Origin: Pectobacterium zantedeschiae
Lineage (GTDB): Bacteria; Pseudomonadota; Gammaproteobacteria; Enterobacterales; Enterobacteriaceae
Assembly (NCBI RefSeq): GCF_004137795.1
Contig: NZ_NWTM01000001.1
Location: forward strand, 3,134,035-3,198,034
Length of the DNA stretch: 64,000 bases
Direction of reading: 5' to 3'
The position numbers and the translations under genes were made by a program. Under the pieces are notes generated by a model that ran no database searches, was not told the DNA's origin, and worked only from the letters and a program-made list of their open reading frames with translations. Positions 47,364-59,753 of the stretch are shown piece by piece. The number at the start of each line of letters is the position of its first letter. Position 1 is the first letter of the stretch.

Positions 47364-50300
47364 ATGTTGTACGATGCATCCCAAGAGAGAGATAACTGTG
47401 GTTTCGGATTAATCGCCCATATAGAAGGTGAGCCGAGCCATAAAGTAGTGCGTACCGCGATTCACGCACTCGCACGCATGCAGCACCGTGGCGCAATCCT
47501 TGCTGACGGCAAGACTGGCGACGGCTGCGGTTTATTACTTCAGAAGCCCGATCGTTTCTTTCGTCTGGTGGCGGAAGAGCACGGCTGGCGTTTAGCCAAG
47601 AACTACGCCGTTGGCATGATGTTTCTCAATCAGGACGAAGAGCTGGCTCGCACCACGCGTCGGATTGTAGAAGAAGAGTTGCAGAACGAAACGCTGTCTG
47701 TACTGGGCTGGCGTGAAGTGCCGACCAACCCGGATGTATTGGGTGAAATTGCCCTGTCATCCATGCCGCGTATTGAGCAAATTTTCGTTAACGCCCCGGC
47801 AGGCTGGCGTCAACGTGATATGGAACGCCGCCTGTTTATGGCGCGCCGTCGTATCGAAAAGCGTATCGAAGACAAAGAGTTCTACGTTTGTAGCTTCTCC
47901 AATCTGGTCACGATCTACAAAGGTCTGTGTATGCCAGCGGATTTGCCACGCTTCTACCTCGATCTGGCCGATCTGCGTCTGGAATCGGCAATTTGCCTGT
48001 TCCACCAACGCTTTTCAACCAACACGGTACCCCGCTGGCCGCTGGCACAACCGTTCCGCTATCTGGCGCACAATGGCGAGATCAACACCATCGCTGGTAA
48101 CCGCCAATGGGCGCGCGCGCGCGCTTACAAGTTCAAAACCCCGTTGATCCCAGATTTGCAGGATGCTGCGCCATTCGTTAACGAAACCGGCTCCGACTCC
48201 AGCTCGCTGGATAACATGCTGGAACTGTTCCTAAGCGGTGGGATGGACATCATCCGTGCCATGCGCCTGCTGGTTCCGCCAGCCTGGCAGAACAACCCGG
48301 ATATGGATCCTGAACTGCGTTCCTTCTTCGACTTTAACTCCATGCACATGGAGCCGTGGGATGGTCCGGCCGGTATCGTGATGTCCGACGGGCGCTATGC
48401 TGCCTGTAACTTGGATCGTAACGGTTTGCGCCCTGCGCGCTATGTCATCACCAAAGACAAGCTGATCACCTGCGCGTCTGAAGTTGGCATCTGGGATTAT
48501 CAGCCGGATGAAGTCGTTGAAAAAGGCCGCGTTGGCCCTGGCGAACTGATGGTGATCGACACCCGCAGCGGACGTATCCTGCACTCTGCCGAAACCGATA
48601 ACGATCTGAAAAGCCGCCATCCTTACAAAGAATGGATGGAGAAAAACGTTAAACGTCTGGTGCCGTTTGAAGAGTTGCCAGACGATCAGGTTGGCAGTCG
48701 TGAATTCAACGATGATCTGCTGGAAACCTACCAGAAACAGTACGGCTACAGTAGTGAAGAGCTGGATCAGGTCATCCGCGTACTCGGCGAGAACGGTCAG
48801 GAAGCCACTGGTTCTATGGGTGATGACACGCCGTTCGCCGTGCTGTCGAGCCGTCCACGCATCATTTACGACTACTTCCGCCAGCAGTTCGCGCAGGTCA
48901 CCAACCCGCCGATCGATCCGCTGCGCGAAGCGCATGTAATGTCGCTGGCGACCAGCATTGGCCGTGAAATGAACGTCTTCTGTGAAGCGGAAGGTCAGGC
49001 TCACCGTCTGAGCTTTAAATCACCGATCCTGCTTTACTCCGACTTCACACAGTTGACGTCACAGGATGAGCTGCACTATCGGGCCGACACGCTGGATCTG
49101 ACGTTTGATCCGTCGCAGCAAACGCTGCAACAGACCATCGAAAAACTGTGTGACGAAGCGGAAAACAAAGTCAGAGACGGTGCCGTTCTGCTGGTGCTGT
49201 CTGACCGTGGCATTAGCGAATCACGCTTGCCTGTTCCTGCGCCAATGGCGGTGGGTGCCGTTCAGCGCCGTCTGGTGGAAAAGAGCCTGCGCTGTGATGC
49301 CAACATCATTGTTGAAACTGCCAGTGCACGCGACCCGCACCACTTTGCCGTACTGTTAGGCTTTGGTGCGACGGCTATCTACCCTTACCTCGCCTACGAA
49401 ACGCTGGCGCGGATGGTGGATAACCACACCATCGACAAACCTTATCGTGCCGTGATGCTGAACTACCGTAACGGCATCAATAAAGGCCTGTACAAGATTA
49501 TGTCCAAAATGGGCATCTCGACGATTGCGTCTTATCGCTGCTCCAAGCTGTTTGAAGCCGTGGGCCTGCATAAAGATGTGTCGACGCAATGCTTCCTGGG
49601 CGTAGTCAGCCGTATCGGCGGGGCACACTACAGCGACTTCGAACAGGATCTGCTGAATCTGTCCAAGCGTGCCTGGCTGAAGCGCAAAACGCTGGAACAG
49701 GGTGGTCTGCTGAAATTTGTTCACGGCGGCGAATATCACGCCTATAACCCGGATGTCGTCACGACGCTGCAAACCGCAGTGAAAACCGGGGAGTACAGCG
49801 ATTACGAGCAATACGCCAAACTGGTTAACGAGCGCCCAGCGGCGACGTTACGCGACCTGCTAGCGCTGAAACCGCAAGAAGGCGCAGCCATCGCTATCGA
49901 CAGCGTTGAACCGGCTTCTGAAATGTTCAAACGTTTCGATACCGCGGCGATGTCTATCGGTGCACTCAGCCCTGAAGCGCATGAATCGCTGGCGGAAGCG
50001 ATGAACGGACTGGGCGGTTTCTCCAACTCCGGTGAGGGTGGTGAAGATCCGGCGCGTTACGGCACCAATAAAGTGTCCCGTATCAAGCAGGTTGCTTCTG
50101 GTCGCTTTGGTGTGACGCCAGCCTATCTGGTCAACGCCGATGTGATTCAGATTAAAGTGGCACAGGGTGCAAAACCAGGCGAAGGCGGTCAGTTGCCGGG
50201 TGATAAAGTCACGCCGTACATTGCTCGTCTGCGCTATTCCGTACCGGGCGTAACGCTGATTTCACCACCGCCGCACCACGATATTTACTCTATCGAAGAC

Positions 50301-51824
50301 TTGGCGCAGTTGATTTTCGATCTGAAGCAGGTCAATCCGAAAGCAATGATTTCGGTGAAACTGGTGTCCGAACCAGGCGTTGGTACTATCGCTACCGGCG
50401 TTGCCAAGGCGTATGCCGACCTGATCACCATCGCCGGTTACGACGGCGGTACGGGTGCCAGCCCGCTGTCCTCAGTGAAATACGCGGGTTGCCCGTGGGA
50501 ACTCGGTCTGGTTGAAACACAGCAGGCTTTGGTCTCCAACGGACTGCGTCACAAAATCCGCCTTCAAGTAGACGGTGGCCTGAAAACTGGTCTGGATATC
50601 GTCAAAGCGGCGATTCTGGGTGCGGAAAGCTTCGGCTTCGGTACAGGGCCAATGGTCGCGCTGGGCTGTAAATACCTGCGTATCTGCCACCTGAATAACT
50701 GTGCAACGGGCGTTGCAACGCAGGATGAGAAGCTGCGCCGCGATCACTATCATGGTTTGCCTGAGCGTGTGACTAACTACTTCCACTTCATCGCACATGA
50801 AACCCGCGTGCTGATGGCAGAGCTGGGCGTCAGCCGTCTGGTGGACTTAATTGGCCGCACCGACCTGCTGGTTGAACTCGATGGTTTCAGCGCTAAACAA
50901 AACAAGCTGGATCTGTCACCGCTGCTGCACGCCGCACAGCCTCAGCCGGGTAAAGCGCTGTACTGCACGGAAAGCAATCTGTCGTTCGATAAAGGCTTGT
51001 TGAACAAAGAGCTGCTGGCACAGGCACAGTCGCACATTGATGCAAAACAGGGCAAAGCGCTCTACTTCGATATCCGTAACACCGATCGCTCCGTCGGCGC
51101 GACGCTGTCTGGCGCGATTGCCGAGAAACATGGCGATCAAGGACTGGCAGGCGATCCGATCAAAGCTTACTTCTCCGGTACCGCAGGGCAGAGTTTTGGT
51201 GTCTGGAACGCAGGCGGTCTTGAGCTGAAATTAACTGGCGATGCCAACGACTACGTAGGCAAAGGCATGGCGGGTGGCAGCATCTCCGTGCGACCTCCGG
51301 TGGGTTCAGCCTTCCGCAGTCACGAAGCCAGCATCATCGGTAACACCTGCCTCTACGGTGCCACCGGCGGTAAGCTGTTTGCCGCAGGCCGAGCAGGTGA
51401 GCGTTTCGCCGTACGTAACTCAGGCTGTATCACCGTGGTAGAAGGCATCGGCGATAACGGTTGTGAATACATGACGGGTGGTATCGTCTGCGTGTTGGGC
51501 CGTACCGGCGTTAACTTTGGCGCAGGCATGACCGGTGGATTCGCCTACGTGCTGGATGAAGACGGTGAATTCCGCAAACGCGTTAACCCAGAGCTGGTAG
51601 AAGTGCTGGATGTGGAAGAGCTGGCTATTCATGAAGAGCATCTGCGTGGCCTGATCACTGAGCATGTACAGAATACCGGTTCACACCGCGGAGAAGAGAT
51701 CCTCGCTAACTGGCCGACCTGGGCACCGAAGTTTGCTCTGGTGAAACCGAAGTCAAGTGATGTGAAGGCATTGTTGGGTCACCGTAGTCGTTCCGCAGCA
51801 GAGCTGCGGGTTCAGGCGCAGTAA
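47364..51824 (+). CDS. gltB: Glutamate synthase (NADPH) large subunit
   Basis: 1486 residues from the ATG at 47364, nine bases after GGGGAGG. GOGAT turns glutamine and 2-oxoglutarate into two glutamates. N-terminal class II amidotransferase domain whose nucleophile Cys (MLYDASQERDNC, residue 12) must be freed by removing 11 residues; the E. coli propeptide is 42 residues, so the one here is much shorter. FMN/2-oxoglutarate barrel (about 800-1180) with the 3Fe-4S cysteines in CKYLRICHLNNC, then the C-terminal glycine-rich beta-helix. gltD follows after nine bases. Confidence 0.97.
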   Translation: MLYDASQERDNCGFGLIAHIEGEPSHKVVRTAIHALARMQHRGAILADGKTGDGCGLLLQKPDRFFRLVAEEHGWRLAKNYAVGMMFLNQDEELARTTRRIVEEELQNETLSVLGWREVPTNPDVLGEIALSSMPRIEQIFVNAPAGWRQRDMERRLFMARRRIEKRIEDKEFYVCSFSNLVTIYKGLCMPADLPRFYLDLADLRLESAICLFHQRFSTNTVPRWPLAQPFRYLAHNGEINTIAGNRQWARARAYKFKTPLIPDLQDAAPFVNETGSDSSSLDNMLELFLSGGMDIIRAMRLLVPPAWQNNPDMDPELRSFFDFNSMHMEPWDGPAGIVMSDGRYAACNLDRNGLRPARYVITKDKLITCASEVGIWDYQPDEVVEKGRVGPGELMVIDTRSGRILHSAETDNDLKSRHPYKEWMEKNVKRLVPFEELPDDQVGSREFNDDLLETYQKQYGYSSEELDQVIRVLGENGQEATGSMGDDTPFAVLSSRPRIIYDYFRQQFAQVTNPPIDPLREAHVMSLATSIGREMNVFCEAEGQAHRLSFKSPILLYSDFTQLTSQDELHYRADTLDLTFDPSQQTLQQTIEKLCDEAENKVRDGAVLLVLSDRGISESRLPVPAPMAVGAVQRRLVEKSLRCDANIIVETASARDPHHFAVLLGFGATAIYPYLAYETLARMVDNHTIDKPYRAVMLNYRNGINKGLYKIMSKMGISTIASYRCSKLFEAVGLHKDVSTQCFLGVVSRIGGAHYSDFEQDLLNLSKRAWLKRKTLEQGGLLKFVHGGEYHAYNPDVVTTLQTAVKTGEYSDYEQYAKLVNERPAATLRDLLALKPQEGAAIAIDSVEPASEMFKRFDTAAMSIGALSPEAHESLAEAMNGLGGFSNSGEGGEDPARYGTNKVSRIKQVASGRFGVTPAYLVNADVIQIKVAQGAKPGEGGQLPGDKVTPYIARLRYSVPGVTLISPPPHHDIYSIEDLAQLIFDLKQVNPKAMISVKLVSEPGVGTIATGVAKAYADLITIAGYDGGTGASPLSSVKYAGCPWELGLVETQQALVSNGLRHKIRLQVDGGLKTGLDIVKAAILGAESFGFGTGPMVALGCKYLRICHLNNCATGVATQDEKLRRDHYHGLPERVTNYFHFIAHETRVLMAELGVSRLVDLIGRTDLLVELDGFSAKQNKLDLSPLLHAAQPQPGKALYCTESNLSFDKGLLNKELLAQAQSHIDAKQGKALYFDIRNTDRSVGATLSGAIAEKHGDQGLAGDPIKAYFSGTAGQSFGVWNAGGLELKLTGDANDYVGKGMAGGSISVRPPVGSAFRSHEASIIGNTCLYGATGGKLFAAGRAGERFAVRNSGCITVVEGIGDNGCEYMTGGIVCVLGRTGVNFGAGMTGGFAYVLDEDGEFRKRVNPELVEVLDVEELAIHEEHLRGLITEHVQNTGSHRGEEILANWPTWAPKFALVKPKSSDVKALLGHRSRSAAELRVQAQ

Positions 51825-53252
<1,428 letters not shown>

Positions 53253-53272
53253 AAACGCACCACGTCTCTTGA

Positions 53273-53298
53273 GGGCAGCATTGGCTGCCCTTTTCTTT
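53273..53298 (+). terminator. Terminator after gltBD
   Basis: GGGCAGC (53273-53279) and GCTGCCC (53284-53290) with loop ATTG, followed by TTTTCTTTT. Confidence 0.88.
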
Positions 53299-53318
53299 TG
53301 CTTCCGTAGCCTGAGTAT

Positions 53319-53732
53319 TCAATCTTTATCTGAATACAGGGCGATAACATCCTGCTCCGTCAGCATCGGCGTCTTCTCAGCAAACGAGTAGTAGCCCGGC
53401 TTCTTATCAATATAAATCTGCGATACCAGCGTCTTATCGGTCTCATCAGCAAAAAAGCCAGCCGGAATATGATAGGCATCTCCACCGCGCAGCCGATAGA
53501 ATAGGTGCGTTCCACATACTCGGCAAAAACCGCGCTCGGCCCATTCCGATGACCGCCAGAGCGTGATGTTCTCCTCGCCTTCTATCTCAATCGCCGGGTC
53601 TTTGCACTCAACGGTCATAAGGGGCCCGCCACCCCACGTCTGGCACATACCACAGTGGCAAGCCCCTACGTCACTGACCGAATGCACGGTGGAAATCGTT
53701 ACCCCACCACATAAACAACGACCTTGATGCAT
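53319..53732 (-). CDS. GFA-family zinc protein
   Basis: 137 residues from the ATG at 53732 (MHQGRCLCGG), preceded by GGGAGGG; a longer frame start lacks family sequence. GFA (glutathione-dependent formaldehyde-activating-like) fold. Zinc Cys sets: GRCLCGG, GACHCGMC and CRVCGTH. The biochemical role of most members is unknown, and the formaldehyde link is doubtful outside the founding enzyme. Convergent with gltBD. Confidence 0.85.
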   Translation of the reverse strand: MHQGRCLCGGVTISTVHSVSDVGACHCGMCQTWGGGPLMTVECKDPAIEIEGEENITLWRSSEWAERGFCRVCGTHLFYRLRGGDAYHIPAGFFADETDKTLVSQIYIDKKPGYYSFAEKTPMLTEQDVIALYSDKD

Positions 53733-54875
<1,143 letters not shown>

Positions 54876-54953
54876 CGGCACGTTCAGTTAACAATATATT
54901 CAGTTAACAACGCGAACCAAAAAGGAACGGGCTATTTTTCAGTTCGTTCCGTA

Positions 54954-54981
54954 ATAAAAAGGGCACTGTTAAAGTGCCCTT
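54954..54981 (-). terminator. Terminator after sspB
   Basis: AAGGGCACT (54959-54967) and AGTGCCCTT (54973-54981), loop GTTAA; on the minus strand followed by TTTTTA. Just past the sspB stop and convergent with budC. Confidence 0.8.
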
Positions 54982-54990
54982 AGGAAGAAA

Positions 54991-55494
54991 TTATTTTACG
55001 ACCCGTAGAGAGGGTCTACCACCTTTAGGTGGCTGTGGTGGCTCGTCATCAGAACCAGAACCATCGTCAGGCGCTACAGAATCAGGCAAGCTATCGACAA
55101 TCGACATGACAGTCCCTGAAGAGGGTACGCCTTCCTGAAAGTCTTCATACTCACCGGCAGATTCGTAAGCAGGTTCGGACTCAAACATCGTTCCAGCCCC
55201 GTTCTCACGTGCGTAGATCGCCATTACGGCCGCCATCGGCACGTAAACCTGACGCGGCACGCCGCCAAAACGGGCATTGAAACGAACGCTGTCATCAGCT
55301 AACTCAAGGCCACCAACAGCGCGCGGTGCGATATTCAGCACAATCTGGCCGTCACGGGCGAACTCCATCGGCACCATAACATCTGGCAGAGTCACATCGA
55401 CCACCAGATGAGGCGTTAATTGGTTATCCAGCAACCAATCATAAAAAGCCCGTAATAAATACGGACGACGCGGAGACAGTTGAGACAACGCCAT
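54991..55494 (-). CDS. sspB: ClpXP adaptor SspB
   Basis: 167 residues. Adaptor that binds ssrA-tagged proteins and delivers them to ClpXP. N-terminal substrate-binding domain (about 1-115) with RRPYLLRAFYDWLLDNQLTP, LNIAPRAVGGLEL and FNARFGGVPRQVYVPM; an acidic/Ser/Pro linker; and the C-terminal ClpX-binding tail RPSLRVVK. Five bases after sspA on the same strand, so co-transcribed. Confidence 0.96.
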   Translation of the reverse strand: MALSQLSPRRPYLLRAFYDWLLDNQLTPHLVVDVTLPDVMVPMEFARDGQIVLNIAPRAVGGLELADDSVRFNARFGGVPRQVYVPMAAVMAIYARENGAGTMFESEPAYESAGEYEDFQEGVPSSGTVMSIVDSLPDSVAPDDGSGSDDEPPQPPKGGRPSLRVVK

Positions 55495-55499
55495 ACAGT

Positions 55500-56141
55500 T
55501 TAACCTCGGGTTTGCAAACGCATTTCTCGTTCCACTTCCGTCAGGGAAGCCAGGAACGCATCACGCTCAAAGACGCGTGTCATGTAGCCTTTCAGTTCTT
55601 TCGCGCCCGAACCACTCAGTTCAATACCGATCTGCGGCAGACGCCACAGCAGCGGAGCCAGATAGCAATCCACCAGGCTGAACTCTTCGCTCATGAAATA
55701 AGGTGCTTCATTGAACACTGGAGCAATTGCCAATAGTTCTTCACGCAATTGCTTACGTGCTGCGTCCGCTTCCTGCGCGTTGCCATGCGTAATTTTCTTC
55801 AGCAGAGAATACCAATCGCTCTCAATACGATGCATCATCAGGCGGCTGTTACCGCGCGCAACCGGATAGACGGGCATTAACGGCGGATGAGGAAAACGTT
55901 CATCCAGATACTCCATGATAATACGTGATTCATAGAGCGTCAGTTCGCGATCGACCAGCGTCGGCACAGAACCATAAGGATTGAGGTCAATAAGATCCTG
56001 AGGCAGATTATCCATGTCCACCTGCTCAATCTCGACACTCACACCTTTTTCCGCCAATACAATGCGGACCTGATGGCTAAAAATGTCGGACGGACCAGAA
56101 AACAGCGTCATTACCGAACGTTTGTTGGCAGCGACAGCCAT
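55500..56141 (-). CDS. sspA: Stringent starvation protein A
   Basis: 213 residues from the ATG at 56141 (MAVAANKRSVMTL), preceded by GGAGG; the longer upstream frame is not family sequence. RNA-polymerase-associated protein with a GST fold but no GST activity, needed in stationary phase and acid stress. Thioredoxin-like half (about 10-85: SGPSDIFSHQVRIVLAEKG, NPYGSVPTLVDRELTLYES), then a helical half (AYFMSEEFSLVD-like block). Operon with sspB. Confidence 0.96.
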   Translation of the reverse strand: MAVAANKRSVMTLFSGPSDIFSHQVRIVLAEKGVSVEIEQVDMDNLPQDLIDLNPYGSVPTLVDRELTLYESRIIMEYLDERFPHPPLMPVYPVARGNSRLMMHRIESDWYSLLKKITHGNAQEADAARKQLREELLAIAPVFNEAPYFMSEEFSLVDCYLAPLLWRLPQIGIELSGSGAKELKGYMTRVFERDAFLASLTEVEREMRLQTRG

Positions 56142-56408
56142 GAAAACCTCCAAGTTTATTGAGAAAATATGGCGAATAACCACGCAGTGAATAACCTGCA
56201 AATCGCTATTCGAAATTCTGCTCGCCAATGTGTAAACGTCATCTGATAAGATCCATCGTTTTAAACAGCTACGCGATAGCTGACACACGGGCATAAAATC
56301 GGCTAATAGCTTATCAGATTTTGTTCGTTTTGTGGGGGTATAAGCGTAATTTCATCGCTAACATACGGAAAGTAAAGCGTATATTTCGAGGAAATTATTT
56401 TTAGACAT

Positions 56409-56439
56409 AAAAAACCCGGTGACCAGCACCGGGTTTTTT
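56409..56439 (-). terminator. Terminator after rpsI
   Basis: CCCGGTG (56415-56421) and CACCGGG (56427-56433), 5-base loop, flanked by A and T runs on both sides, so it may work in both directions. It separates rplM-rpsI from sspAB. Confidence 0.88.
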
Positions 56440-56469
56440 GCATTGATTTCGCTGCAATGCAGCCAGAAA

Positions 56470-56865
<396 letters not shown>

Positions 56866-56877
56866 CTATAATCCCGA

Positions 56878-57324
<447 letters not shown>

Positions 57325-57473
57325 TTAGTTACACGTTGGTGAACACCCAAACGCTCGAAAACAGTTGAGGCTCACACGACCATCAAGTCCAGCAAACCTA
57401 CCCCTTCGAATAGCCATTGCCGGCACTATAAAGTTTTTGGGAAAAAAACTTTGTTGTAACGTGGGGTCGCAAG

Positions 57474-57479
57474 ATTATA
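57474..57479 (-). promoter_or_regulatory. -10 element of the rplM-rpsI promoter
   Basis: A perfect TATAAT on the minus strand about 170 bases upstream of rplM, with a poor -35 (TCGATC-like, 18-base spacing). The leader between it and rplM includes an AAAGTTTTT/AAAAAACTTT hairpin (near 57430-57453) that may take part in leader control. Confidence 0.55.
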
Positions 57480-57543
57480 GAGAAGTCATTCTCAAAGATC
57501 GACCTTTTTTCACACGCAAATGACTAAAAATCCGCAGCCTGCA

Positions 57544-58695
57544 TTACGCCAAATGCGGCTGCCGCAGGTACTCTTCACTTTGCATTTCCTGTAAGCGGGA
57601 TAAACAGCGCTGATATTCAAATTTCAGGTGTTCTCCCTGATAGATATCAAACATCGATGCCTGCGCAGAGATAATCAATTTGATGCGACGGTCGTAGCAC
57701 TCATCCACCAGTGCCAAAAAACGACGGGCGGTGTTCTCTTCCTTCGTTTCCATTACCGTCACATTGTGCAACAGCATCGTGTGATAGAGGCGTGAAAGCG
57801 CGATGTAATCATTTTGGCTACGCGCCTCTGTACATAGCGTGTGGAAATCGACTGCCAGCACGCCGTCGCTCACACCGAGCGTTGTTAACGGACGATGATT
57901 GATCTCCAGCACTGGTCCCGGCGTCTGCCATTTCTTTCCGGTCAGGCGAGTGAACATCTGCTGCATCGCGGCATTTGTCTCGTCATTCAGCGGCGATAGA
58001 TAAAGGTGTGCCTGTGTCAGCGTACGCAGACGATAATCGATACCCGCATCGACATTGCGTACTTCGCAATACTGTTTAATCAACTCAATTGCAGGAAGAA
58101 AACGCGCGCGTTGCAATCCATTACGATAGAGATCGTCCGGCGGAATATTCGACGTCGCCACCAGCGCAATGCCACGGGCAAACAGCGCACGCAGCAGCTC
58201 AGCCAGCAGCATCGCATCGGTGATGTCAGAGACGAAAAATTCATCAAAGCACAGCACATCCGTTTCGGCTTTGAAGCCGTCAGCTACCTTCTCTAACGGA
58301 TTTTCCTGCCCCTGAAACTGGTTAAGCTCTTCATGTACACGCAGCATAAAGCGATGGAAATGCAGACGCATCTTGCGCTCGGCAGGCAAGCTGTGGAAAA
58401 ACATATCCATCAACCAGGTTTTACCTCGCCCAACACCGCCCCACATGTACAACCCCTGAACCGGCGTGGACTCGCGTTTATCACGCAGCCCTAGCCAGCT
58501 ACGCCATTTCCCCACACGGCCAGACGCGCCCGCATCGTCATCCGCAGCACGTTCGCATAGCGCCTGATGTATCGCCTCCAGACGCACAACGGTTTGCCGC
58601 TGCACCTCGTCTGGTTGATATTCACCGGCGGAAAGTGCCTGTTGGTAAAGCGCCAAGGGTGTTGTTTGCTGCCGTGTTGTCTGTGGAGTAGCCAT
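57544..58695 (-). CDS. zapE: Cell division ATPase ZapE
   Basis: 383 residues. AFG1-like ATPase that binds FtsZ and acts late in division, mainly under stress or low oxygen. Walker A MWGGVGRGKTWLMD (about residues 69-82), Walker B VLCFDEFFVSD, sensor-like VATSNIPPDDLY and the family end QMQSEEYLRQP-like tail. Same strand as rplM-rpsI but separated by 237 bases; divergent from zapG, as in E. coli. Confidence 0.95.
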   Translation of the reverse strand: MATPQTTRQQTTPLALYQQALSAGEYQPDEVQRQTVVRLEAIHQALCERAADDDAGASGRVGKWRSWLGLRDKRESTPVQGLYMWGGVGRGKTWLMDMFFHSLPAERKMRLHFHRFMLRVHEELNQFQGQENPLEKVADGFKAETDVLCFDEFFVSDITDAMLLAELLRALFARGIALVATSNIPPDDLYRNGLQRARFLPAIELIKQYCEVRNVDAGIDYRLRTLTQAHLYLSPLNDETNAAMQQMFTRLTGKKWQTPGPVLEINHRPLTTLGVSDGVLAVDFHTLCTEARSQNDYIALSRLYHTMLLHNVTVMETKEENTARRFLALVDECYDRRIKLIISAQASMFDIYQGEHLKFEYQRCLSRLQEMQSEEYLRQPHLA

Positions 58696-58910
58696 CGCAA
58701 TCCCTGAGAAAAAAGTTAGTCGTGTTTTGCTGTGTGTTGCCGTCGATTTAAGCCGTAATCGTCGCAGTTAACAACCTTGATGTCTGCGGTGAGTCAACAT
58801 TCCCGTCAGTCATCGAGCATCAGGATTCCACTCAGGCAAGGTTAACGGTTATAGTGACTATTATTAAGTGAAAAACCCTACGGGACAACGACGTCAAAAT
58901 AGGAGCTATT

Positions 58911-59315
58911 ATGACTTGGGAGTATGCGCTGATAGGTTTAGTTGTCGGTATTATTATTGGTGCTGTAGCCATGCGCTTTGGTAACCGTAAGCTGCGGCAA
59001 CAGCAGGTATTGCAAAATGAGCTGGAGAAAAGCAAAACCGAACTGGAAGACTATCGTCAGGAATTGGTTGGACACTTCGCCCGTAGTGCGGAGCTGTTGG
59101 ATAACATGGCAGATGACTATCGTCAGCTTTATCAGCACATGGCGAAAAGCTCCAATAACCTGTTACCTCACGTTCCCGGCCAGGATAATCCGTTTAAATA
59201 CCGTCTGACTGAGTCAGAAGCGGATAACGATCAGGCACCAGTGAATATGCCACCACGCGATTATTCCGATGGTGCGTCGGGTCTGCTGCGGGGCGAGCGC
59301 CCGATTCGTAAATAA
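58911..59315 (+). CDS. zapG: ZapG (YhcB), inner-membrane division-linked protein
   Basis: 134 residues. DUF1043 protein involved in coordinating envelope growth with division. One N-terminal TM helix (about 2-22, WEYALIGLVVGIIIGAVAMRF), then a coiled coil (about 25-75, QQQVLQNELEKSKTELEDY) and a flexible Pro-rich end. AGGAG precedes the ATG. Between zapE and degQ as in E. coli. Confidence 0.94.
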   Translation: MTWEYALIGLVVGIIIGAVAMRFGNRKLRQQQVLQNELEKSKTELEDYRQELVGHFARSAELLDNMADDYRQLYQHMAKSSNNLLPHVPGQDNPFKYRLTESEADNDQAPVNMPPRDYSDGASGLLRGERPIRK

Positions 59316-59326
59316 TATCAACTAAT

Positions 59327-59524
59327 TATACCCTAAATAATTCGAGTTGCATGAAGGCGGCAAGAGAGGGACAAATTCGTCGGGAACGAATTTGACCAGC
59401 CAACGGCTGGCCTTCGGTGAGAGACGGGATGTCTCTCATTTCATCCCGATGAGCTTACCCAAGTAAGTGATTCGGGTGAGTAAACGCAGCCAACATACAT
59501 GCAGCTTGAAGTATGACGGGTATA
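59327..59524. repeat. MITE-like inverted-repeat element (198 bp)
   Basis: Ends are imperfect inverted repeats: TATACCCTAAATAATTCGAG (left) and, on the other strand, TATACCCGTCATACTTCAAG (right), both leading into a TTGCATG/CTGCATG block. The inside has further hairpins, such as AAATTCGT/ACGAATTT (59371-59391) and GAGAGAC/GTCTCTC. No ORF. No clear target duplication. Such palindromic elements are common in intergenic DNA of soft-rot and related enterobacteria; the 88-base element at 28776 shares its termini. Confidence 0.75.
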
Positions 59525-59753
59525 ACGTGGGGCGCTCTGGCCTCACGTTTCTCCTCCCTTATTCTACGCTTATTAAGACGCGCACCGCAGGCTATCATCG
59601 TCCGATCACACACCATAAAAAGCGATGGTTACAATCTGCTGACGAAACAGCAGTGAACTTTACACATTGATCGTCAGTCTGACTCTTCACCGTGTCTTTA
59701 AGTTTATATATCATCGTTTTATTCATCCGCAGGCCGTGAGAGAGTTAATAACA

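Noticed and set aside
59467-59670. 67-codon frame at the right end of the MITE-like element
   Set aside because: Begins within the repeat and shows no coding character.
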